DNA from: Candidatus Zixiibacteriota bacterium
GTDB taxonomy: Bacteria; Zixibacteria; MSB-5A5; GN15; FEB-12
Reading direction: 5' to 3'
Assembly: GCA_023132995.1 (NCBI GenBank)
Contig: JAGLXI010000327.1
Span: 1 to 6,258 of the forward strand
Length of the DNA: 6,258 bases
A model generated the notes under the pieces. The model saw only the letters and a program-made list of their open reading frames with translations. It ran no database searches and was not told the origin of the DNA. Numbering within the stretch: position 1 is the stretch's first letter; each line of letters opens with the position of its first letter. Shown here one piece after another: positions 1-6,239 of this stretch. A program made the translations under genes and the position numbers.

Positions 1-18
1 TTGTGAGTCAATTCGTGC

Positions 19-57
19 CTTGACATGTGATGAGAAAAGACTTGACACGACTTGAAG
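19..57 (+). repeat. phased CTTGA direct repeats upstream of the htrA promoter
   Basis: Three direct copies of CTTGA begin at 19, 41 and 51. The first two extend to CTTGACA, and the last two sit in tandem decamers (GACTTGACAC at 39-48 and GACTTGAAGT at 49-58) sharing their first seven bases. The offsets of 22 and 10 bp are close to whole helical turns, so the copies would face the same side of the DNA. The middle copy contains the -35 box. This could be a regulator-binding array, or partly chance reuse of a -35-like word. No known regulator site was recognised. Confidence 0.35.
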
Positions 58-70
58 TAAATAGTATACT
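42..70 (+). promoter_or_regulatory. sigma-70-type promoter of the HtrA protease gene
   Basis: TTGACA at 42-47 is a perfect -35 consensus. TATACT at 65-70 matches the -10 consensus in five of six positions, and the spacer is exactly 17 bp. Transcription would be expected to start near 77-80, leaving a leader of about 20-25 bases that includes the ribosome binding site at 87-91. An upstream TTGACA at 20-25 has no -10 box at the proper distance. The promoter is read directly from sequence; its use in this organism is inferred. Confidence 0.75.
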
Positions 71-74
71 ATTT
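59..74. promoter_or_regulatory. perfect 16-bp palindrome over the -10 box (candidate operator)
   Basis: AAATAGTATACTATTT is identical to its own reverse complement over all 16 bases, centred between 66 and 67. It fully contains the -10 hexamer TATACT. A dimeric repressor bound here would block open-complex formation, so it is a candidate operator for the protease gene and perhaps the sigma gene behind it. It does not match the CIRCE element or other heat-shock operators I know. An A/T-rich -10 region is easily partly symmetrical, but eight perfect base pairs is more than usual. Confidence 0.45.
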
Positions 75-86
75 GGTTGTAGCGGT

Positions 87-91
87 GGAGG
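87..91 (+). promoter_or_regulatory. ribosome binding site fixing the TTG start of htrA
   Basis: GGAGG at 87-91 ends 10 bases before the TTG at 102. An in-frame TAG lies immediately upstream at 99-101, so TTG at 102 is the first possible start. The next in-frame alternative, a GTG at residue 24, would remove the basic segment before the membrane helix. Confidence 0.7.
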
Positions 92-101
92 ATCGTAGTA
101 G

Positions 102-1598
102 TTGGAGCAGCGTTTTTTTCCACAAACATCGAAGCGCAAGAAGCGGCCACGGTTCTTTAGTCTCGGTATCGTGGCCTTTGTCTTCACCCTTTGCGGGATA
201 CTGATCGCGCCGCATCTGCGGTTTGCCGACGGAGACATCTTGGGGCCGGTAGTGCCGGTTTCCGGGGCCGGGCTTTATCCGCTGGTCGATCGTGACGGCG
301 AGTTGGAATCGCCGTTCGTTTCGGTAGTCGAGAATGTGCAGGACGCCGTGGTCAATATCTCCGCCCGGTCAAGGGAGGAGCGTGTGCCCTGGTGGTATCA
401 GGGACCCAATTACTCCACGTCGTCCGGCTCGGGGTTTTTCTTTCGGGAGGACGGCTACATCCTGACCAATAATCACGTCATTCAGGATGCGATGACAATG
501 ACTGTGAGCACCGCCTCCGGCTACCAATATGAGGCCAAGCTTGTCGGAGCCGATCCGCAGACCGACCTGGCGGTTCTCAAGGTCGAGCCGGAGGAAGAGA
601 TTACGGTGATTCCGTTCGGTGACTCGGACGACATCAAGGTGGGTGACTGGGCAATAGCAATCGGCAACCCGTTTCCCCAGCAGGGTCTGGATCGAACGGT
701 GACGGTGGGAGTGATATCCGCCGTGGGGCGCAGTAACCTGCGTTTCGGCCGTGAAACCCCGGATTACCAGAACTATATTCAGACCGATGCCTCGATCAAT
801 CCGGGAAACTCAGGCGGGCCGTTGTTGAATCTTCGCGGTGAGGCGATCGGCGTCAATGCGGCGATTTCAAGCCCGACTGGGGGATCGGTCGGCATCGGGT
901 TTGCCATCCCGATCACTTTGGCGCGGGCTGTCGTGCCGGACTTGATTGCTACCGGTAAGGCCAGTCGCGGCTGGTTTGGCGTGTGGTTTCATGACGTCAC
1001 GCAGCGGGAGGCCAAGCGGCAGGGTCTTGATGCTGTGAAGGGGGTCACGGTTGACTCTGTTTTTGCCGAATCGCCGGCCGAGAAGGCGGGAGTATTGGCG
1101 GATGATATAATTGTCTCGTTTAACAACCAGCCGGTCGATAACGCCGGACGGCTCTCGGTGCTGGTCTCGACAGCCAGTCGTGATGAATCCACAATGCCGG
1201 TGGAGGTTGTGCGCGACGGCGAGACGGTCATGCTGCATACAATAGTGACTGATCGTGATGCTTTTCTCTCGTCGCTGGCCGAGGCCGATGCCGGGCCTGA
1301 CGATTTTCAGGTCAGCGTTTGGGCAGGCATGGAACTGCTCACGTTCACTCCCGACATTGCCCGCGCGGTCGGCCTGAAACATGTCGACGGCGTTTATGTG
1401 AGACGGGTTTACCCGGGATCGAAGGCCGATTTCGCATCGATAAACCGAGGCACGATCATCCTCCAGGTTGACGATGTGCCGGTGAAGTCGCTTGAAGATA
1501 TAGAAAAGGTAGCAAACGAACTGCGTCGGGCGCGGCGCATTCCGCTGATAGTCCAGGAACCTGATGGGACGATAGCCAGGAAGGTTATCAGGCCCTGA
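102..1598 (+). CDS. htrA: membrane-anchored HtrA/Deg-family serine protease with two PDZ domains
   Basis: This is a periplasmic or cell-surface quality-control protease that would degrade misfolded envelope proteins. A basic cluster (residues 11-17, KRKKRPR) precedes a hydrophobic helix at about 18-36. No clear signal-peptidase site follows, so a retained N-terminal anchor (DegS-like topology) is more likely than secretion. The trypsin-like domain spans about 75-285, with the catalytic triad visible as His125 in LTNNHVIQDA, Asp155 in DPQTDLAVLK and Ser237 in NPGNSGGPLL. The first PDZ domain covers about 287-385 and the second about 403-495, with a GVYVRRVYPGSKAD ligand-loop region. The 498-residue length with two PDZ domains is the DegP/DegQ arrangement, so the architecture combines a DegS-like anchor with DegP-like domains. 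All catalytic residues are present and nothing is truncated. Translation starts at TTG. A strong promoter with a palindrome over its -10 box lies directly upstream, and the sigma factor gene follows after 92 bp. The family call is firm; the DegP, DegQ or DegS subtype is not. Confidence 0.95.
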   Translation: MEQRFFPQTSKRKKRPRFFSLGIVAFVFTLCGILIAPHLRFADGDILGPVVPVSGAGLYPLVDRDGELESPFVSVVENVQDAVVNISARSREERVPWWYQGPNYSTSSGSGFFFREDGYILTNNHVIQDAMTMTVSTASGYQYEAKLVGADPQTDLAVLKVEPEEEITVIPFGDSDDIKVGDWAIAIGNPFPQQGLDRTVTVGVISAVGRSNLRFGRETPDYQNYIQTDASINPGNSGGPLLNLRGEAIGVNAAISSPTGGSVGIGFAIPITLARAVVPDLIATGKASRGWFGVWFHDVTQREAKRQGLDAVKGVTVDSVFAESPAEKAGVLADDIIVSFNNQPVDNAGRLSVLVSTASRDESTMPVEVVRDGETVMLHTIVTDRDAFLSSLAEADAGPDDFQVSVWAGMELLTFTPDIARAVGLKHVDGVYVRRVYPGSKADFASINRGTIILQVDDVPVKSLEDIEKVANELRRARRIPLIVQEPDGTIARKVIRP

Positions 1599-1671
1599 GG
1601 TGATGACGCAGTTTTCCGGTGGTGCTCCATTCGGATGGGTGGCGGCAAACCATTGGTTGAACATACAGTGG

Positions 1672-1678
1672 AAGGAGA
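1672..1678 (+). promoter_or_regulatory. ribosome binding site for the GTG start of the sigma factor
   Basis: AAGGAGA at 1672-1678 lies about 12-13 bases before the GTG at 1691, slightly further than ideal. An in-frame TAG at 1679-1681 excludes any earlier start, and the protein contains no internal methionine, so GTG at 1691 is the only sensible start that keeps region 1.2 complete. Confidence 0.6.
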
Positions 1679-1690
1679 TAGTCAGGAAAC

Positions 1691-2545
1691 GTGGCTAAAC
1701 AATCCCTAAAGTATCGCGATGAAGACCGATCGTTGGATCTATACCTCCGCGAGATCGGGGAAACTCCTTTGATTGACGCCGCTGAGGAAGTGCGGCTGGC
1801 CAGGAAAATAAAGCAGGGCGACAAAACGGCCCTGGAAAAACTGACCAAGGCCAATCTTCGCTTCGTGGTGTCGGTAGCCAAACAGTATCAGAACCAGGGT
1901 CTCTCCCTTGCCGATCTGATCAATGAAGGCAACATCGGCCTTATCAAGGCGGCCAAAAGGTTTGACGAGACGCGCGGGTTCAAGTTTATCAGTTATGCCG
2001 TCTGGTGGATCAGGCAGGCGATTCTGCAGGCGTTGGCCGAGCAGAGCCGTATCGTGCGGCTTCCCCTCAACAGGGTGGGGACGTTGCACAAGATCGGCAA
2101 GATCTCAAGCCGGCTGGAGCAGGGGCTTGGGCGTTTGCCTTCGGCCGAGGAGATCGCCAAAGAGTTGCAGTTGTCGGCGGGCGAGGTTGCCGATACGCTC
2201 AAGATATCCAATTCGCATCTCTCTCTTGACGCACCGTTTTCCACTTCTGAGGACAACTCGCTGATCGACGTCCTTGAGGACGAACTACAGCCGTCCCCGG
2301 ACGAGGACCTCCTGTGCCAGTCGCTGCGAGTTGAGATTGAGAAAGCGCTTGATTCGCTTACGGCGCGGGAAGCGGAAGTCATCAATTTGTACTTCGGCCT
2401 CAGCTATGAAAAGGCGCTGACACTGGAGGAGATTGGGGCTCGTTTCTCGCTGACGCGGGAGCGCGTTCGCCAGATCAAAGAGAAGGCCATTCGACGCCTG
2501 CGCCATGCCTCGCGCAGCCGATCGCTGAGGGCATATCTGAACTGA
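1691..2545 (+). CDS. rpoD: primary-type RNA polymerase sigma-70 factor, short RpoD/SigA without region 1.1
   Basis: This protein directs RNA polymerase core to housekeeping-type promoters. Domains in order: region 1.2 at about 13-45 (SLDLYLREIGETPLID); region 2 at about 48-120, with RFDETRGFKF and the -10-melting SYAVWWIRQAI; region 3 at about 121-200 (IVRLPLNRVG onward); and region 4 at about 215-284. Region 4 has the -35-binding helix-turn-helix LTLEEIGARFSLTRERVRQI at 243-262 and the conserved tail KEKAIRRLRH. At 284 residues it lacks region 1.1 and the large non-conserved insert of the E. coli protein, matching the compact primary sigma I recall from Bacteroidetes. At the position of E. 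coli Thr440, which contacts the -10 box, it has Leu112, also as in that group; Gln109 corresponds to Gln437. No separate promoter is convincing in the 92-bp gap, so it may be co-transcribed with htrA. A strong terminator follows 25 bp after the stop. The sigma-70 assignment is firm; its being the sole principal sigma is likely but not shown, as an RpoS-like paralogue would look similar. Confidence 0.93.
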   Translation: MAKQSLKYRDEDRSLDLYLREIGETPLIDAAEEVRLARKIKQGDKTALEKLTKANLRFVVSVAKQYQNQGLSLADLINEGNIGLIKAAKRFDETRGFKFISYAVWWIRQAILQALAEQSRIVRLPLNRVGTLHKIGKISSRLEQGLGRLPSAEEIAKELQLSAGEVADTLKISNSHLSLDAPFSTSEDNSLIDVLEDELQPSPDEDLLCQSLRVEIEKALDSLTAREAEVINLYFGLSYEKALTLEEIGARFSLTRERVRQIKEKAIRRLRHASRSRSLRAYLN

Positions 2546-2570
2546 CCGACAATACCAATCGACATTTGAG

Positions 2571-2602
2571 AAACCGTCCCGATCAGAGGGGCGGTTTTTT
2601 TT
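2571..2602 (+). terminator. Rho-independent terminator after the sigma factor gene
   Basis: AAACCGTCCC (2571-2580) pairs with GGGGCGGTTT (2588-2597), giving a ten-pair stem with one G-T wobble and a seven-base loop (GATCAGA). A run of eight T follows at 2595-2602. It starts 25 bases after the sigma factor stop. In the opposite direction only three T follow the stem, so it should work mainly for + strand transcripts. Confidence 0.9.
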
Positions 2603-2646
2603 GTGAGGCGATATTCCACTGTGTACGTGATAGGGATGTCGTCCCC

Positions 2647-4026
2647 TCAATTTCCAGACGGAAATCTGATGCGAAGAAACCTGGCGATTTCCCCGGCGAT
2701 GTTCGGCAGCGCGGGTCTCCTCCTCCAGAATCCAGTCAGAGTGCGCGCAGCGTGGCAGATTGTATAAGCCAGCAAGATGGACCAGGATATCTCGGCCGGG
2801 TAATGAAGACGCGACCCCTGCCACAGACTAAACCCAATGACTAGAGTGACGTACACAAAGCCACCCCCCAGGAGCAGGGCCGCATAGTACCGGCGGTGAA
2901 AGACCATTATCATCAGGCCGATCAAGGAGATAACAGCAATTGCATGTGATGACCATCTTTCAGTCGCCACAATGAGTGTCCACCAGAGGCTGGATAACAC
3001 CGGAACCTGATCTCTGGCAAAGTAGTTGGCACTTTTCATATTCTCGGCGACGTTCTGGAAGAAGGCTTTAACAACCCACCGCGGATGTTCTGACGCGAAC
3101 TGCATGAATTGATCTTTGAATCGGGTGTATTTCTGAGCTGTCGTCGGTGTTCGGTCTGAATAATATAGTTGGTCTTCCTCCGACCACTGTCGCTGAACCT
3201 GAGTAATGTCGGTTTCATTAGTGCTGTTCACGACGGCCCGTGCAGCAACATACCATCGGGCAGCGATAGGTCCATTGCCACCGAAAACGAACACTCCCTC
3301 GGTGACGTAATTTCTGGTGGCCCATCCGAGTATCATTATCAGCGCTATTCCTGATGTCAGGGCCACCTTTTTGGCCATGGCCATGCGTGAGAGCCGGCTC
3401 TTACTGAGAGTGCGATCCCGGGAGGGCAATAGAATGGGAATGAGAAAGAAAGCCAGCGGCCAAAGCTGCCCTAAGGCCCTGATATAGGCAGCGCAACCTG
3501 CCATCAGACCGGCGGCGACAAACCACCGTCCTTTCGAGGTCGAGAGACCAAGAGTATACAGCAACAACGCAAACGCGTGAAATGTATAGTATGGTTGGTC
3601 AGTGAGAATGTTGCAACTCAAGGAAAGGGAAGTGGGGGAAAGGGCTGCTATCAAGCCGGCGATTAGCGCAACTGACTTTGAATCCGTCAGCTGATATGCC
3701 AGGAGGTAAACGGCAACTGCCGCCAGGGAGCCGAGCAGCATGTTGAGCCCGCACGCGTATAGGTGGTTAGACCCGAACAGTGATTCGACACCAGCCAGTA
3801 TTAGGCCATAACCTGGACCGATCCAGAATAGAAACTCCCGGCCAAGAGCGTTTGTTGACAGGATGTGCTCAGAGATGGCAAGATAGACTCGTGTGTCAGG
3901 GGCGAATGTCACAAGTTTTTCTGCACCAAGGTGCTGTAGAGCCAGGAGAAAATAGACGATTCTGGCAACGGCGGCCAATACCCATAGGTGTAACAAGTGG
4001 AGAAGGATTGTATTTCGGTTGGTCAT
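2647..4026 (-). CDS. GT-C membrane glycosyltransferase, GT39/PMT_2-like
   Basis: This is a polytopic inner-membrane protein, probably transferring a sugar from a polyprenyl-phosphate donor to a lipid, glycan or protein on the outer face of the membrane. About 11-12 hydrophobic segments are visible, beginning at 8-30, 66-84, 90-112 and 116-135. GT-C hallmarks include Asp44 in the first external loop (FAPDTRVYLAISEHIL), a second acidic site at Asp143 (NILTDQPYYTF), Arg183 in AAYIRALGQLWP, the loop motif GWATRNYVTEG (Arg238, Asn239) and a late GSRLHYP (Arg406, Pro410). A soluble loop of about 80 residues (259-340) precedes the last helices, and the tail is basic. The length of 459 is normal for the group. 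The ATG at 4026 is the first start after an in-frame TGA six bases upstream; no clear Shine-Dalgarno sequence precedes it. The stop lies about 45 bp from the terminator of the convergent sigma gene. It lies 171 bp downstream of the AftA-like gene on the same strand, so a shared glycan pathway is likely. Donor and acceptor cannot be read from the sequence. Confidence 0.8.
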   Translation of the reverse strand: MTNRNTILLHLLHLWVLAAVARIVYFLLALQHLGAEKLVTFAPDTRVYLAISEHILSTNALGREFLFWIGPGYGLILAGVESLFGSNHLYACGLNMLLGSLAAVAVYLLAYQLTDSKSVALIAGLIAALSPTSLSLSCNILTDQPYYTFHAFALLLYTLGLSTSKGRWFVAAGLMAGCAAYIRALGQLWPLAFFLIPILLPSRDRTLSKSRLSRMAMAKKVALTSGIALIMILGWATRNYVTEGVFVFGGNGPIAARWYVAARAVVNSTNETDITQVQRQWSEEDQLYYSDRTPTTAQKYTRFKDQFMQFASEHPRWVVKAFFQNVAENMKSANYFARDQVPVLSSLWWTLIVATERWSSHAIAVISLIGLMIMVFHRRYYAALLLGGGFVYVTLVIGFSLWQGSRLHYPAEISWSILLAYTICHAARTLTGFWRRRPALPNIAGEIARFLRIRFPSGN

Positions 4027-4197
4027 GACTCAGAGATCAGTGCCATTCGATAGTCGCGAGTAAACGCGCGATAAGGTCGACGCATAGGCCTGGTGTCCTA
4101 ACCAGCCGGCCGACTGCGATAGTTCCAGATTCCGGATGTCGACGAATGCTAGACGAACGCTGTACTCCTTTTCATTGCACTGTACATCAGAAACCTC

Positions 4198-6099
4198 TCA
4201 CTGCAATTGACCGACTACATTCGGATTACTCTCCAGAAGGAGCAGGTCCATCGCGGCGCTGCGCTCCGGTGCGGCAACCTCGTATACGCCGCGATCGTGA
4301 CGCTTGATGAAACACTCCGGGGCGTGAGTATGGTCCGCCGCAAACTCTATCGTTTTCGTCTGTGCTCTGCCATTGAATGTAGTCTGATTGAGAGGAACTT
4401 CAAACCGACCAGTCTCTTGCCCTGTAGGCAAATAGACATAGTCAATGCGGTCGTATCTGTTGTGGGCGAAGACATAAGCCAGGAGGACGGGGTCTGTAAT
4501 CTCCGCTGCAGACTCAAGAAATCCCTCTCGTTGGCCATATCTGCCGGCCGTATGGGAGGTCATATTGTTGCGTGGAATGAACAGGTAGTATGGCAGATAA
4601 CAGCACTCCAGGTAATGCGAGCTAAGGAAAACAGCGCTGTGGGATTGGACAGCGTCAAATACCTCCAGATCTCTACTTGGAACGCGTTGCCCAACAGCCG
4701 TCTTGTAGAAAGGTGATCGGTACACTTCCGTATGATCGTTACTTACGGCTACGGATAGAAGAACAAAGAGCCCTATGAGACCACGCTGAAGACCCATATG
4801 CGAGCGTACTGACGGCCAGATTGTAACTATACCAACTCCCAATGGAGCCATCGCAAACACGTGAACGAATTCGATGGCTTTACGGGACTGCAAGGAATAC
4901 GAATTGAGATTCATCAGTCGGTCCAGTAGAATCAGCAACAAGCCACCCAAGAAGAGATATGGCAACTTCCCTAGCCCAAGTTTACGCCGCAGATAGAACG
5001 CGAAGAATACTCCAAGACAGATCAGCACCGTCTCCAGTGAGATGGGCTGACCTCCAAGATTGGCGTGACGAAGCCCAAACCACTGGGTCTGCGCCGAATC
5101 TGTTCCCCTGCGACAGATGGACAGCAGTAGTGGCAACCAATAGACAGAACTTACCAGTGCTACACTGGCCATCAGTATGATCTTATGCTTGATCTCTCGT
5201 GCCAGTTGAAGAATTGATCGCTCCTCCAGGAAACAAGCAATCAGCGTCACCGGAAATACCACCAGAGCAACAAAGAACCAGTAATAGAAAACCATGAACA
5301 GAAGACCACCACCGACTGCTCCAACCAGATAGTGTTTCCAACCCCGACGTGAAGCTGGGTCATGGCTCGAGACGCCATTGAAATAGTACAGCCACCAGGG
5401 AATGAACAAGGCAGCAGTCATGTGCTCGTAGTAAATCCAATCGAGATATTTGTGGGCAAAGAACAACGTCGCAATGACCACTGCTGCCGCAGCCACTGGT
5501 GAGACCAGCCTTCGCCAAGAGAAGTACAGCAGCCAGGGATAACATAGGAATACGAAAAGGTAGCCCCACTTGATGGTCTGGTAGGCCTCAATGCCCAGAA
5601 GCTTCGCATATAGAGCCATCATAGCAAACCATAATGGGGGATAGAAACTGGGCAGGTCCTTGAGATACCAGTCCTGGAAGAAGCTGTTGTATGCCATCAT
5701 CTTACATATCAGGGCTAGGCGATTGCCATTGTCGCCCCAATGGCCGTTCATCCCGTATTCTGTACCATGGAACAGAATACCATAGAGGACAACGAAGTAG
5801 GCACTGACTGCAAAGACAGCAAGAACAGGCGCTATGTGGGAATGTCGCTTCCAGTAAACCACGTAGAAAGACACAAGAAGCCATCCGACTGACCAGAATT
5901 TTGCACGTATCAGATCAATCGTGTGAGGATCTGACAAGTATGTGTAGTCAGCGAATTGACTATAAAGCAGGAACCCAATCAAAGCGAGGGCTGCTGTCAA
6001 TCCAACAATGGGCCAGCACACTTTCGACAAATGGTCCCGAAATGGGCCACGTCGCGGTTTCCGGCCAATTGGCTCTGATTCTGGATGACCGTTCTCCAT
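4198..6099 (-). CDS. AftA-like (arabinofuranosyltransferase-like) GT-C membrane glycosyltransferase
   Basis: This is a 633-residue polytopic membrane protein resembling AftA, the enzyme that transfers the first arabinofuranose from decaprenyl-phosphoarabinose to cell-wall galactan in mycobacteria. From memory AftA is about 640 residues with the same layout. Residues 28-455 carry about 12-13 hydrophobic segments. An external loop holds Asp123 in GHWGDNGNRLAL, then Asp143 and Asp148 in WYLKDLPSFYPPLWF (144-158). This matches the AftA motif around LPxFYPPGWFW, including the following small-residue helix and GIEAYQTIKWG, which corresponds to GxPxWExxKPWA. A WLPLLL segment follows at 321-326. Residues 456-633 form a C-terminal extracytoplasmic domain with PYYLFIPRNN, TAGRYGQREGFL and HNRYDRIDYVYLP (546-558), like the AftA C-terminal domain. 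The ATG at 6099 follows an in-frame TAG four codons upstream; no clear Shine-Dalgarno is visible. G+C is lower than in the + strand genes. GT-C membership is secure, AftA relationship is probable, and arabinose specificity is inference. Donor-synthesis genes are not in the window. Confidence 0.7.
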   Translation of the reverse strand: MENGHPESEPIGRKPRRGPFRDHLSKVCWPIVGLTAALALIGFLLYSQFADYTYLSDPHTIDLIRAKFWSVGWLLVSFYVVYWKRHSHIAPVLAVFAVSAYFVVLYGILFHGTEYGMNGHWGDNGNRLALICKMMAYNSFFQDWYLKDLPSFYPPLWFAMMALYAKLLGIEAYQTIKWGYLFVFLCYPWLLYFSWRRLVSPVAAAAVVIATLFFAHKYLDWIYYEHMTAALFIPWWLYYFNGVSSHDPASRRGWKHYLVGAVGGGLLFMVFYYWFFVALVVFPVTLIACFLEERSILQLAREIKHKIILMASVALVSSVYWLPLLLSICRRGTDSAQTQWFGLRHANLGGQPISLETVLICLGVFFAFYLRRKLGLGKLPYLFLGGLLLILLDRLMNLNSYSLQSRKAIEFVHVFAMAPLGVGIVTIWPSVRSHMGLQRGLIGLFVLLSVAVSNDHTEVYRSPFYKTAVGQRVPSRDLEVFDAVQSHSAVFLSSHYLECCYLPYYLFIPRNNMTSHTAGRYGQREGFLESAAEITDPVLLAYVFAHNRYDRIDYVYLPTGQETGRFEVPLNQTTFNGRAQTKTIEFAADHTHAPECFIKRHDRGVYEVAAPERSAAMDLLLLESNPNVVGQLQ

Positions 6100-6239
6100 A
6101 GACTGACGCTAATCTACGCCCGAAGGAACACGGGGGCAAGGATTATGTCCCGGTGACACGGAGTACGGGTTGTCCCATTGTGGACTAGCCGAGTGGCCCG
6201 AATAGATCGTTTGCTTGGAAAGCCACTGCAACTACTAGC

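Noticed and set aside
20..25. Upstream TTGACA as a second promoter
   Set aside because: At 16-18 bp downstream there is no -10-like hexamer, only the region of the second TTGACA.
8..238. Open frame of 76 codons on the - strand across the htrA promoter
   Set aside because: It overlaps the htrA promoter and start, has no recognisable domain and reads like antisense to a G+C-rich gene.
867..1664. Long - strand open frame (265 codons) opposite htrA
   Set aside because: It lies antisense to the PDZ region of a clear protease, its product is rich in Arg, His and Pro without any motif, and long antisense frames are expected opposite such codon usage.
2631..2648. Small hairpin (AGGGA/TCCCT arms) just after the stop of the 459-residue glycosyltransferase, as a possible - strand terminator
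   Set aside because: The stem is only about five pairs and no T-run follows on the - strand.
4037..4171. Open stretch of 44 codons on the - strand between the two glycosyltransferase genes, ending 10 bp before the downstream ATG
   Set aside because: It has no canonical start codon near the AAGGAG at its beginning, matches no family I know, and an open stretch this short is common by chance.
4207..4716. 169-codon + strand open frame inside the AftA-like gene
   Set aside because: It is antisense to the conserved C-terminal domain of the AftA-like protein and shows no domain, membrane or motif pattern of its own.
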